From Piliocolobus tephrosceles (lineage: Eukaryota; Chordata; Mammalia; Primates; Cercopithecidae), in the NCBI RefSeq assembly GCF_002776525.5, contig NC_045437.1:136820797-136884796 (forward strand): a stretch of 64,000 nucleotides of DNA. The letters run 5' to 3'. The position numbers and the translations under genes were made by a program. Shown in pieces: positions 12,581 through 23,756 of the stretch. The notes under the pieces were generated by a model, which worked only from the letters and a program-made list of their open reading frames with translations, was not told where the DNA came from and searched no databases. How positions within the stretch are numbered: the stretch's first letter is position 1; each line of letters opens with the position of its first letter.

Positions 12581-12644
12581 GAAAGAAGGAAAGAAGGAAG
12601 GAAGAAAGGAATGAAGGAAGGAAGGAAGGAAAAAAGGAAGGAAC
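12581..12644. repeat. GGAA/GAAA microsatellite
   Basis: An imperfect purine run of gaag/ggaa units within the L1M inter-ORF/ORF2 region. It probably expanded from the A/G-rich L1 sequence there. It opens an artificial Lys/Glu-rich frame. Confidence 0.9.
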
Positions 12645-12850
12645 AAAATTACAAAATAACCAGAAAACAAGCAATAAAATGGCAGTAGTAAGTCCTTACT
12701 TATTAATAATGATACTGAATAGAAACAGACTTGAGCCTCCCATTAAAAAGCATAAAGTAGCTAAATGGGAAAGGAAACCATATCCAGCCATGTACTGCCT
12801 ACAAAAACCCACTTCACCTATAAAGACATACAAAGACTAAAAGTGAAGGT

Positions 12851-13186
12851 GTGGAAAAAGATATTTCATGTAAATGGAAACCAAAAAAAAAAAAATCAGA
12901 AGCAGCTATACTTATATCAGATAAGATAGACTACAAATCAAAGACTGTAAAAACAGACAAAAAATGTCATTATGTAATGATAAAAGGAATAGCTCAGCAA
13001 GAGAATATAACAATTACAAATATCTGTGTACCCAACAGTGGAGCTTCCAAGTATATAAGCCAAACATTAACAGATCTAAAGAGAGAGATGGACTGCAATA
13101 TAATAATAGTTGGAAACCCCAACATACTATTCTCGTTAATGGACAGATCATCAGACAGAAGACAAACAAAGAAATATCAGAGTTAA
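12851..13186 (+). pseudogene. L1M ORF2 endonuclease remnant
   Basis: An open stretch of 111 codons in frame with the L1 ORF2 endonuclease domain (residues such as AILISDKIDY and ITNICVPNSGAS match the family pattern). The flanking frame is broken by stops and frameshifts, so no functional protein can be made. The domain normally nicks the target DNA at TT/AAAA. Confidence 0.7.
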
Positions 13187-14557
13187 GCTACACACTAGAC
13201 CTAATAGGCCTAACATTTACAGAACTTTTCACCCAACTGCTACAGAATACACATTCTTTTTATTAGCACATGAAATATTCTACAGAATAAATCATATCTT
13301 GGGCCACAAAATAAGTCTCAATAAATTAAGAAATGTAGAAATAATATCAAGTAGCTTTCCTGACTATAATGGAATAAAAATAGAAATCAATGAGAAGACA
13401 AACCTTGGAAAATATACAAATACATGGAAATTATATAACATGTTCCTGGATGACCAATGAGTCAATGAAGAAATTAAAAAGGTAATTAAACAATCCATTA
13501 AAACAAAAGCAAATGAAAATATGACATACTAAAATCTATAAGATATAGCAAAAGTGGTACTAAAAGGGAACTTTATAGCAATAAATTACTATATTAAAAA
13601 ATAGGAAGACATTAAATAAACAACCTAATGATTCACCTTGAGGAACTGGAAAAGTAATAACAACCCAAATCCAAAATTAGTAAAAGAAAAAAAAAATAAA
13701 GATCAGAGCAGAAATAAATGAAATTAAGACTTAAAAAAATGCAAATCAACTAAATGAAAAGTCGGTTTTTTGCAAAGATAAACAAAATCAACAAACCTTT
13801 AGCTAGACTAAAAAAGAAAGGAAGAAGACTCAAATAAAATCACAAATGAAAAAGGAGACATAACAACTGACACCACAGAAGTACAAAGAATCTTTAGATA
13901 TTATTGTGAACAGCAATCAGCCCACAAATGGGAAAACCTAGAATAAAATGGATAAATTCCCGGATACATAAAATCTATCAAGATTGAACCATGAAAAAAT
14001 AGAAAGTCTCAACAAACCAAAAATGAGTAATGGGATTGAAGCCATCATAAAAAGTCTTCTATCAAAGAAAAGCTTGGAACTTGATGTCTTCCTGCTGTGT
14101 TTTACATTTAAAGAAGAATTAATACCAATCCTACTTAAACTCTGAAAAAAATTGAAGAGGAGGGACTATTTCCAAACTTATTGTATAAAACCAGCATTAC
14201 TCTGATACCAAAACCAGACAAGGATACAACAACAAAAAAGAAAACTACAGGCCATTATCACTGATAAACATAGATGCAAAAATCCTCAACAAAACAATAG
14301 CAAACAAAATTCAACAACTCAATAAGAAGTTTATTCATCATGATCAAGTAGGATTCATCCCAGGGATGCAAGGATGGTTCAACATATGCAAACCAAAAAA
14401 TGTAATACATCACATTCACAGAACCAACAACAAAAATTGTATGATCATTTCAACAGACACCAAAAAGCATTTGATAAAACTCATCATCCTTTTATGACAA
14501 AAATCCTCATCAAACTGGGTATAGAGGAACATACTTCAAAATAATAAAGGCCTTATA

Positions 14558-14839
14558 AGTTTGGGCATGGTGGCTGATGCCTGTAATCCCAGCACTTTGG
14601 GAGGCCAAGGTAGGAGGATCACTTGAGATCAGGAGTTTGAGACCAGCCTGGCCAACATAGTGAAACCCTGTCTCTACTAAAAATACAAAAATTAGCTGGG
14701 CATGGTGGCACGTGCCCGTAATCCCAGCTACTGGGTAGGCTGAGGCAAGAGAATCACCTGAACCCAGGAGGTGGAGTTTGCAGTGAGCCGAGACTGCACC
14801 ACTGCACTCCATACTGGGCAGCAGAGTGAGACTCCATCT

Positions 14840-14870
<31 letters not shown>
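14558..14870 (+). mobile_element. Alu (AluS-like), full length
   Basis: Dimeric Alu with 'tgtaatcccagcactttggg', the central A-rich linker, right arm and a 30-base A tail at 14841-14870. It is inserted in L1M ORF2. The flanks 14546-14557 and about 14868-14880 (aaaggccttata / aaaagccatata) form a slightly diverged target-site duplication. Confidence 0.93.
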
Positions 14871-14871
<1 letters not shown>

Positions 14872-15030
14872 CCATATATAACGAATCCACAGCTAACTTT
14901 ATACTAAATGGAGAAAATTAATATAATACTGGAAGTCCTGAGCAGAGCTATTCAGCAAGAGTAAGAAATAAAGAGCATCCAAATTGGAAACGAAGAAGTC
15001 AAATTAGCCTTGTTCACAAACAATATAATC

Positions 15031-15347
15031 TATTTTTTTTGGTTTGTTTGTTTTTTGAGACAGAGTCTTGCTCTGTTGCACAGGCTGGAGTGCAGTGGCA
15101 TGATCTTGGCTCACTGCAACCTCTGCCTTCTGAGTTCAAGCGATTCTCCTGCCTCGGCCTCCCGAGTAGCTGGAATTACAGGCTTACAGGTACACGCCAA
15201 CATACCTGACTGATTTTTGTATTTTTCGTAGAAACAGGGTTTCACCATGTTGACCAGGCTGGTCTTGGACTCATGACCTCAAGTGATCCGTCCACCTTGG
15301 CCTTCTAAAGTATTGGGATTATAGGCATGAGCCACCGAGTCCAGCTG
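15031..15347 (-). mobile_element. Alu, full length, reverse, with target-site duplication
   Basis: Reverse-oriented dimeric Alu inserted in L1M ORF2. The 11-bp word acaatataatc at 15020-15030 is repeated at 15348-15358, an exact target-site duplication. The T-rich tail lies at about 15031-15056. Confidence 0.95.
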
Positions 15348-16251
15348 ACAATATAATCTTATGCATAGAAAAACCTAAAGACATTATTAAAAAAACTGTC
15401 AGAATTGATAAACAAGTTCAGTAAAGTTGTAGGGCACAAAATAAACTTGTACAAATCAGTAGCATTTCTACAGTCCAACTGTAAATTATCTGAAAAAGAA
15501 ATAAAAAAAATCCCATTTATAATAGCTACAAAGAATATAAAATACCTAGGACTCACTCTAGCAAAAGAAATAAAAGATCTATACCAGGCAAACTATAAAA
15601 CATTGATTAAAGAAATTGAACAGGACACAAACAAATGGAAAGATATTCCACAGTCACGGAATGGAAGAATTAATATTGTTAAAATGGCAATTACACTCAA
15701 AGCAATTTACAGATTCAATGCAATTTGTATCAAAATAAAAATGACATTCTGAAATAAAATAGAAAAAATAATTATAAAATTTATATGTAACCACAAAAGA
15801 ACCAAACAGCCAAAGTGATACTGAACAAAAGGAACAAAGCTGGAGGCATAACACTAACTGACTTCAAAATATAAAAATTATAGTGACCCAAACGGCATTG
15901 TTCTGGCATAAAAATCAGAGATAGACCAAAGAAAAAGGATAGCGAGCCCAGAAATAAATTCACACATCTATAGCCAACTGAGTTTTGACAAAGGTGTCAA
16001 AAACACACATTGTGGGAGTAGGGAGGAGAAAGTCTCTTCAGTAAATGGTGAGGGGCAAAAGGAATATCCATATGCAGAAGAATGAGACTAGACCCTTAAC
16101 TCTTACCATATACAAAAATCAACTCAAAGTGTATTAAAGATTTAAACACAAAACTTGAAATATGAAACTATGAACTATACAACTGCTAGAAAAAAACAGA
16201 ATAAATGCTTTATGACGTAGGTCTGGGCAAGGATTTAAAAAATAATAACTT

Positions 16252-17423
16252 TGCAGAAAACAGAAGGTGAATCTCTTCCTTATACAAAAATTAAGTCAAG
16301 ATGGATTAAAGACTTAAATGTAAAACCCAAAACTATAAAAACCGTAGAAGAAAACCTAGGCAATACCACTCAGAACATAGGCAATGACAAATATTTCATG
16401 ATGAAAATGCTGAAAGCAATGGCAACAGAAGCCAAAATTGACAAATGGGATCTAATTAAGCTAAAGAGCTTCTGCACAGCAAAAGAAACTATCAACAGAG
16501 TGAATGGACAACCTTCAGAATGGGGGAAAATTTTGCAATCTTTCCATCTGACAAAGGTCTAATGTCCAGAGTCTACAATAAACTTAAACAAATTTACAAG
16601 GAAAAAACCAAAAAACCTCGTTAAAAAGTGGGCAAACGACATGAACAGACACTGCTCAAAAGAAGACATTCATGCAGCCAACAAACATATGAAAAAAACC
16701 TCAGCATCACTGATCACTAGAGAAATGCAAATCACAACCACAATGAGATACCATCTCACACCAGTCAGAATGGTGATTATTAAAAAGTCGAGAAACAACG
16801 GATGCTAGCAAGGCTGCAGAAAAATAGAAATGCTTTTATACTGTTGATGGGAGTGTAAATTAGTTCAATCATTGTGGAAGACAGGGTGGCGATTCCTCAA
16901 AGATCTAGAAGCAGAAATACCATTAGACCCAGCATCCCAATACTGGTCTATACCCAAAGGAATAGAAATCATTCTATTATGAAGATGCATGCATGTATAT
17001 GTTCATTGCTGCACTATTCACAATGGCAAAGACAGGTAATCAACCCAAATGCCCATCAATGATAGACTGGATAAATAAAATGTATCCTTTGCAAGGACAT
17101 GATGGAGCTGGAAGCCATTATCCTCAGCAAATTAATGCAGGAACAGAAAACCAAACACCACATGTTCTCACTTACGAGTGGGAGCTGAATGATAAGAACA
17201 CACGGACACACAGTGGGGAACAACACACATTGGGGCCTGTCAGGGGTGGGATGGGGAAAGGGAGCATCAAGAAGAATAGTTAATGGATACCAGGCTTATT
17301 ATCTATGTGATGGGTTGATCTGTGCAGCAAACCACCATGACATATGTTTACCTACGTAATAAACCTGCACATACTGAACATGTACCCTGGAATCTAAAAG
17401 TTGAAGAAAAAAATAAAAAAAAA
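16252..17423 (+). mobile_element. L1P LINE, 5'-truncated, with 3' end
   Basis: Younger L1 sequence starts abruptly in ORF2 ('cagaaaacagaaggtgaatc'), repeating a region the enclosing L1M has just covered. It runs through the ORF2 C terminus (open frame 16251-16562) and the 3' UTR ('ggggcctgtcaggggtggga', 'cctgcacatactgaacatgt') to an A-rich tail at about 17403-17423. The G-rich 3' UTR is typical of primate L1P. ORF2 has frameshifts. Confidence 0.85.
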
Positions 17424-18253
17424 GATATTCCAGCTTTTGGTATTTTCAGCCTTTTTGAGCTGGTTTCTTCCCATCTTTGTGGATTTATCTACCTTTGGTG
17501 TTTGATGTTGGTAACCTTCGGATGGGGTCTCTGAGTGGACGTGCTCTTTCTTTCTGTTAGTTTTCCTTCTAAGTCAGGCCCCTCCCCCTCTGCTGCAGGT
17601 CTGCTGGAGTTTGCTGGAGGTCCACTCCAGATCCTATTTGCCTGGGTATCACTAGCAGAGGCTGCAGAAGAGCAAAGATCTTTCCTGTTCTTTCCGCTGG
17701 AAGCTTCGTCCCAGAGGGGGCACCTGCCAGATGCCAGCCAGACCTCTCCTGTACAAGGTGTCTGACGGCTCCTACTGGGAGGTGTCTCCCAGTCAGGATA
17801 CAGGGGGGAGGGGTCAGGGGCCCACTTGAGGAGGCAATCTGACCCTTAGCAGAGCTTGAATGCTGTGCTGGGAGGTCTGCTACTCTCTTCAGAGCCATCA
17901 GGCAGGGATGTTTAAATCTGCTGAAGCTGCAGCCACAGCCACCCCTTCCCCCAGGAGCTCATCCCAGGGAGATGGGGGAATTTATCTATAATTCCATGAC
18001 TGGGGCTGCTGCCTTTTTTCAGAGATGCCCTGCCCAGGGAGGAGAAATCTGGCCATAGTGGCCTTGTTGAGCTGCTGTGGGCTCTGCCCAGTTCAAACTT
18101 CCTGGTGGCTTTGTTTACACTGTGAGGGGAAAACCACCTACTCAAGCCTCAGCAATGGCGGACGCTCCTCCCTTCCACCAAACTCCAGCGTCCCAGGTCG
18201 CTTTCAGACTGCTACTGTGCTGGCAGCGAGAATTTCAAGCCACTGGATCTTAG
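17424..18253 (-). mobile_element. Inverted 5' end of an L1P LINE (5' UTR and ORF1 start)
   Basis: Read on the minus strand, this is the L1P 5' UTR followed by the first 17 or so codons of ORF1, with the start codon at 17474-17472. It abuts plus-strand ORF2 of what appears to be the same insertion at about 18253. Missing ORF1 and a head-inverted 5' segment are the hallmark of twin-priming during L1 integration. The insertion point is the A tail of the preceding L1P. Confidence 0.8.
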
Positions 18254-18513
18254 TTGGACCTTCAAAGAGACTTAGATTCCCACACAATAATAGTGGGAGA
18301 CTTTAACACCCCACTGACAATATTAGACAGATCATCGAGACAAAAGCAACAGAATATACATTCTTCTCATTGCCACAAGGCATGTACTCTATAAAATCAA
18401 TCATGTAATCAGAAGTAAAACACTCCTCAGCAAATGCAAAAGAACTGAAATCATAACAGTGTCTTGGACCACAGCACTATCAAATTAGAAATCAAGACTA
18501 AGAAATTTGACCT

Positions 18514-19047
18514 TGAGTGTCAACTTGACTAGATTGAAAGATGCGAAGTATTGTTCCTGAGTCTGTCTGTGAGGGTATTGCCAAAGGAGATTAACATTTG
18601 AGGCAGTGGACTAGGGGAGGCAGAGCCACCCTCAATCTGGGTGGGCACAATCTAATAAGCTGCCAGCATGGCTAGAATAAAGCAGGCAGAAGAAAATGGA
18701 AGGACTGGACTTGCTGAGTCTTCAGCTTCCATCTTTCTCACATACTGGATGCTTCCTGCCCTCAAACATCAGACACCAAGTTCTTCAGCTTTTGGATTCT
18801 TGGACTTATACCAGTGATTTGCCATGGGCTTTCTGGCCTTTGGCCATAGACTGAAGGCTGCACTATTGGCTTGCCTACTTTTGAGGTTTTGGGACTCTGG
18901 CTGGCTTCCTTGCTCCTCAGATTGCAGATGGCCTATTGTGGGACTTCACCTTGTAATCGTGTGAATTGATACTCCTTAATAAACTCCCCTTCATGTAAAA
19001 ATCTGTCCTATTAGTTCTGTCACCCTAAAGAACCCTGACTAATATAG
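18514..19047 (+). mobile_element. ERVL-type (MLT2-like) solo LTR inside L1P
   Basis: Starts 'tgagtgtcaacttgactaga', ends 'gaaccctgactaata', with 'gagattaacatttgaggcagtgg' and 'gggtgggcacaatctaat' blocks. AATAAA at 18978-18983 fits the LTR polyadenylation signal. No internal viral sequence flanks it, so it is solo. The L1P frame resumes at about 19050. Subfamily is from memory. Confidence 0.7.
18978..18983 (+). promoter_or_regulatory. LTR polyadenylation signal
   Basis: AATAAA near the 3' end of the ERVL-type solo LTR, at the position usual for this LTR group. Confidence 0.5.
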
Positions 19048-19526
19048 GCAAAAATCAAGAAGTTCTCTGAAACTAATGAGAGCAAAGATATGGTATACCA
19101 GAAGCTCTGAGACACATCTAAGGCAGTGTTAAGAGGGAAATTTATAGCACCAAATGCCCAAATCAAAAAGTTAGAAACATCTCAAGCTAACAATCTAACA
19201 TCATAATTAAAAGAACCAGAGAACAAAGAGCAAACAAACCCAAAGGCTAGCAGAAGACAAGAAATAAGCAAAATCAGAGCTGAGCTAAAGGAGATTGAGA
19301 CACAAAAACCATTCAAGAAATCAATGAATTTGGGAGCTGGGTTTTTGAAAAAATTAATAAAATAGGTAGACTGCTAGCTAGACTAATAAAGAAAAAAAAG
19401 GAGATTCAAATAAACACAATAAGAAATTGTAAGGGGGATATTACCACTGACCTCACAGAAATAAAAACAACCATCAGAGAATATTAGGAACACCTCTATG
19501 CACATCAACTAGAAAATCTAGAAGAA

Positions 19527-20387
19527 ATGGATAAATTCCTGAACACATACACCCTCGCAAGACTGAACCAGGAAGAAATTGAATCACTGAGTAGACCAAT
19601 AACAAGCTCTGAAATCAAGTCGGTGATAAATAGCTTACCAATTAAAAAAAGTCCGGGACCAGACGGATTCACAGCTATATTCTGCCAGATGTACATGGAA
19701 GAGCTGGTACCATTCCTGCTAAAACTATTCCAAAGATTTGAGGAGGAGGGACTCCTCTCTAACTCAGTCTATGAGGTCAGCATCATCCTAATACCAAAAT
19801 CTGGCAGAGAGACAACAAAAAAGGAAAACTTCAAGTCAATAACCTTGATAAACATCATTGCAAAACTCCTCTACAAAATACTGGCAAACCGAATCCAGCA
19901 GCACATCAAAAAGCTTACCCACTATGATCAAATGGGTTTTATCCCCAGGACACAAGGTTGATTCAACATACGCAAATCAATAAATGTGATTCATCACATA
20001 AACAGAACTTATGACAAAAACCACGCGATTATCACAATAGATGCAGAAAAAGTTTTTGAAAACTTCAACACCTCTTCATGTTAAAAACTCTCAATAAACT
20101 AGATATTGAAGGAACATACCTCAAAATAATGAGTCATCTATTACAAACCCGCAGTCAACATCATACTGAATGGGCAAAAGCTGGAAGCATTCTTTTTGAA
20201 AACTGGCACAAGACAAGGATGCCCTCTCTCACCACTTCTGTTAAACATAGTATTGGAAGCCCTGGCCCAGACAATCAAGGAAGAGAAAGAAATGAAGGAC
20301 ATCCAAATAGGAAGAGAGGGAGTTAAATTAACACTGTTTGCAGATGACATAATCCTAAATCTAGAAACTCCCACAGTCTCAGCCTGA
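19527..20387 (+). pseudogene. L1P ORF2 reverse transcriptase remnant
   Basis: Two open pieces (19527-19961 and 20196-20387) cover the N-terminal fingers/palm and the catalytic block of L1 reverse transcriptase. The first holds the KSPGPDGF motif. The second holds TGTRQGCPLSP and the catalytic FADD at 20337-20348. A stop at 19962 and frameshifts separate them, so the copy is dead. In an intact element this domain copies L1 RNA at the nicked target. Confidence 0.85.
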
Positions 20388-22058
20388 AAGCTTCTTAAAC
20401 TGATAAACAACTTCAGCAAAGTCTCAGGATACAAAATCAATGTTCAAAAATCACTAGCATTCCTATATACCAATAATAGTCAAGCCAAGCGCCAAATAAG
20501 GAATGCAATCCTATTCACAATTGCCATAAAAAGAGTAAAATGCCTAGGAATATAGCTAACTTGGTAGGTGAAAGATCTCTATAGGGAGAACTACAAAACA
20601 CTACTCAAATAAACCATAGATGACACAAGCAAATGGAAAAACTTTTCATGCTTATGGATAGGAATAATCAATATCATTAAAATTGCCACATTACCCTAAG
20701 CAATTTATAGATTCAATGATATTCCTATTAAACTTCCACTGAGATTCTTCACAGAACTAAAAAACAAACTATTTTAAAATTCATATGGCACCCAAAAGAG
20801 CCCAAATAGCCAAGGAAATCCTAAGCAAAAAGAAAGAAGCTGAAGGCATCATGCTACCTAACTTCAAACTTACTGTAGGGCTACAGTAACTGAAACAGCA
20901 TGGTACTGGCACAAAAACAGACACATAGACCAATGGAACAGAATAGAGAACCCAGAAATAAGGCCGCAAACCTACAACTGTCTGATCTGCAAAGCTGAGA
21001 AAAACAAGGAATGGGGAAATAATTCTCTATTTAATGTATGATGCTGGGATAGCTGACTAGCTATATGCAGAAGATTGAAACTGGACCCCTTCTTTATACC
21101 ATATACAAAAATTAACTCAAGATGGATTAAAGACTTAAATGTAAAACTCCAAATTATAAAAACCTTGTAAGACAACCTAGGCGATACCATTCAGGACATA
21201 TGAACAGGCAAAGATTTCATGATGAAGATGTCAAAAGCAATTGTAAAAAAAACAAAAATTGACAAATGGAATCTAATTAAACTAAAGAGCTTCTGCACAG
21301 CAAAGGAAACTGTCAACAGATTGAGCAGACAACCTACCGAATGGGAGAAAATTTTTGCAAACTATGCATCTGACAAATAGCCAGCACCTATAAGGAACTT
21401 AATTAAATTTACAAGAAAAAACAACAACAACAACCCCATTAATAACCCCATTTAGTTGTTAAAAAGCAACCAAATGACATGAACAGACACTTTTCAAAAG
21501 AAGACATACATGCAGCAATCATATGAAAAAAACTCAACATCACTGATTGTTAGAAAAATGCAAATCAAAACCACAATGAGATACCGTTTCACACTAGTCA
21601 GAATGGCTGTTATTAAAAAGTCAAAAAATAACAGATGCTGGCAAAGCTGCAGAGCAAAAGGAATACTGACACTCTGTTGGTGGGAGCATAGATTAGTTCA
21701 ATCATTGTGGAAGACAGTGTGGTGATTTCTCAAAGACTAAAGACAGAAACACCATTCGACCCAGCAATCCCAATACTGGACATAAACCTAAAGAAATATA
21801 AATCATTCTAGTCTAAAGACACATGCACATATAAGTTTGTTGCAGTGCCATTCACAATAGTGAACACATGAAATCAACCTAAATACCCATCAATAGACTG
21901 GATAAAGAAAATGTGGTACATATACATCATGAGACACTATGCAGCCATGAAAAAGAATGAGATCATATCCTTTGCAGGAATATGGATGTAGCTGGAGGCC
22001 ATTATCCTTAGCAAACTAATGCAGTAACAGAAAACCAAATACTACATGCCTCAGTTAT

Positions 22059-22226
22059 ACAAAAAATTAGCCTGGCATGGTGGCGGGCACCTGTAGTGCC
22101 AGTTACTGGGGAGGCTGAGGCAGGAGAATGGCGAGAACCTGGGAGGCAGGGCTTGCAGTGAGCCGACATTACGCCACTGCACTCCATCCTGGGCAACAGA
22201 GCAAGACTCCGTTTCAAAAAAAAAAG
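22059..22226 (+). mobile_element. 5'-truncated Alu (right arm)
   Basis: Only the linker and right half of an Alu are present, starting 'caaaaaattagcctggcatgg' and ending in a short A tail. It interrupts the L1P 3' UTR between 'ctcagttata' and 'gcgctaaatgatgag'. No clear target-site duplication is visible. Confidence 0.85.
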
Positions 22227-22455
22227 GGGAGGGCGCTAAATGATGAGAACACATGGAAACATAGAGGGGAACAACACACACTGGGGCCTTTTGGATGGTG
22301 GAGGGTGGGAAGAAAGGATCAAGAAAAATAACTAAAGGGTACTAGGCTTAATATGTGGTTGACGAAATAATGTGTGCAACAACTACCCATGACACAAGTT
22401 TACCTATGTAACAAACCTGCAAATATACCCCTGAACTTAAAAGCTAAAAAATAAA

Positions 22456-23371
22456 AAAAGATTCTCTTTCATAAAAAATGGGCAAAAGATCTTAACAGAC
22501 ATTTCTCAAAAGAGGACATACAAATGGCCAGCAAACATGAAAAAATATTCAACATCACTAATCATCAGGGAAATGAAAATCAAAACCACAGTGAGATACC
22601 ACCTTACTCCAGTTAGAGTGGCTGCTATTAGAAAGACAAAAGAAAACAAGTGTTGGCTAGGATGTGAAGAAAAGGGAACACTTACACACCGTTGCCAGAT
22701 TGTAAACTAGTACAGCCATTATGGATAACCATACGGAGGTTCATCAACAAACAAAAATGAAACCACCCTATTATCCGGCAATCCCACTGTTGAATATATA
22801 TCTAGAGGAAATGAAAGTATGTAGAAGATATATCTGCACTGCCATGCTTATTGCAGTGCTATTTACAATAGCCAAGATATGGATGAATGGATAAATAAAA
22901 CATGATATATATTCAGCCACAAAATAAAATCTTGTCATTTAGAACAATATGGATGAAACTGGAGGACATCATGTTAAGTGAAATAAGCCAGACACAGAAA
23001 GAGAAATGCTGTATCATCTCACTCATATGTGGAATCTTAAAAAAAAGTTAATATATCATAGAAGCAAAAAGTAGAACAGTGGTTACCAGAGATTGGAGAG
23101 GGAGAGGGGAAGGAGAGAAAGGGGAGAGGTTTGTCAATGGGTACAAAGTTACAATTAGTTAGGAGGAATAAATTCTGGTATTCTATTGTACAATACAGTG
23201 ACTGTGGGAGACAGTAAATTATTGTATATTACAAAATAGCTGGAAGAGAGGCTCTTGAATGTTCTCACCGCAAAGAAAGGATAAATGCATGAACAGATGG
23301 ATACACTAACCACCCTAATTGGATCATTATACAACATATAGGTCTCAAAACATCCAATCATACCCCTTAAA
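22456..23371 (+). mobile_element. L1M LINE, 3' part (continues 10366-16251)
   Basis: Resumption of the plus-strand L1M after the two L1P copies. It starts at 'cataaaaaatgggcaaaag' in ORF2, with 'atcatcagggaaatgaaaatc' and 'aatcccactgttgaatata', and carries on into the L1M 3' UTR ('gggtacaaagttacaattag'). About 200-250 bases of the expected ORF2 are missing at the junction. The 3' UTR is interrupted at 23372 by a retroviral LTR. Confidence 0.8.
23366..23371. repeat. Left 6-bp target-site duplication of solo LTR
   Basis: CTTAAA directly left of the LTR. The same word is at 23861-23866 directly right of it. Removing the LTR and one copy restores the expected L1 3' UTR sequence. Confidence 0.85.
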
Positions 23372-23480
23372 TGTCTTGACCCGCAGGACAGTCGAACGGG
23401 CCCTGGAAGGGGGAGTGGGAATGGAGGAGACAAGAAAACACGAGAAATGGAGACAAGACAAATAGCCTGATCAAGTCTCG

Positions 23481-23486
23481 TTTAAT
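23481..23486 (-). promoter_or_regulatory. LTR polyadenylation hexamer ATTAAA
   Basis: On the minus strand ATTAAA lies about 17 bases after the TATA box, before a T/C-rich U5. Such close spacing implies an R region of only about 15-20 nucleotides, as in betaretroviral LTRs. Confidence 0.6.
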
Positions 23487-23503
23487 AATGATGGTGCGAT
23501 GCC

Positions 23504-23512
23504 TTATATAGG
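23504..23512 (-). promoter_or_regulatory. LTR core promoter TATA box
   Basis: The minus strand reads CCTATATAAGGC across this site, a good TATA box positioned between the CpG-rich U3 and the polyadenylation hexamer. A start site about 25-30 bases downstream would direct transcription toward lower coordinates, away from GRIA1. Confidence 0.65.
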
Positions 23513-23650
23513 CTCCCAGGGGAAGAGGTTGGGCCAGGGCGGTGACGGGGGGCCGGTCTTCTCAAATTACAATTGCACATGCGCCGTGGGTTTGTAATTT
23601 TCCCGGGCGCGGGATCTCACCTGCGCGGTAGGCTGCATATCTTTCTGCGC

Positions 23651-23756
23651 GCGAAAAGGTTTGCGCGCGCGGGAAAGGTTTGGGCGCGCGCCGGAAAGGT
23701 TTGGGCGCGCGCGGGAAAGGTTTGGGCGCGCGCGGGAAAGGTTTTAGGCGCTCGCG
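23651..23756 (-). repeat. 21-22-bp CpG-dense tandem array in LTR U3 with E2F-like cores
   Basis: Five tandem copies of a 21-22-bp unit, starting at 23651, 23671, 23693, 23714 and 23735. The unit (plus strand) is ggaaaggtttgggcgcgcgc with small changes. GCGGGAAA (minus TTTCCCGC), the classic E2F site, recurs at three junctions. One junction is altered to GCCGGAAA and the last to GCGGGAAC. Each unit has three to five CpGs. The array lies upstream of the TATA box, where LTR enhancers sit. Confidence 0.85.

Larger units (their letters stand above)
10366..16251 (+). mobile_element. Near-full-length L1M LINE, 5' part
   Basis: The copy begins at about 10370 with an old L1 5' UTR ('attccaaaatggcagtgtag'). 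Degenerate ORF1 follows, with 'ccacacaggccagaagggag' and 'atccagcaaagctatccttca' at about 11920-12020. Then come the inter-ORF region (about 12160-12560) and degenerate ORF2 from about 12650. The open frame at 12851-13186 preserves part of the endonuclease domain. All frames carry stops and frameshifts, so it is inactive. Two Alus interrupt it, at 14558 and 15031. ORF2 breaks off at about 16251, where an L1P is inserted, and resumes at 22456. The subfamily looks like L1MA/MB, by memory. Confidence 0.8.
18254..22455 (+). mobile_element. L1P LINE, ORF2 to 3' end (5'-inverted copy)
   Basis: Sense-strand ORF2 starts in the endonuclease region ('cttagattcccacacaataa') and continues through reverse transcriptase and the C-terminal domain to the 3' UTR and A-rich tail at about 22440-22455. 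It is broken by stops and frameshifts, by an ERVL-type LTR (18514-19047) and by a truncated Alu (22059-22226). The word aaaaaaagat flanks both ends (about 17414 and 22452), a possible A-rich target duplication. Confidence 0.85.

Noticed and set aside
12581..12644. Regulatory GGAA array
   Set aside because: GGAA repeats can bind ETS factors, but this is an impure purine run inside a dead L1M and looks like ordinary slippage.
14510..14890. 126-codon minus-strand frame
   Set aside because: It is the antisense of an Alu, giving the usual Alu-type peptide. The same applies to frames in every other Alu here.
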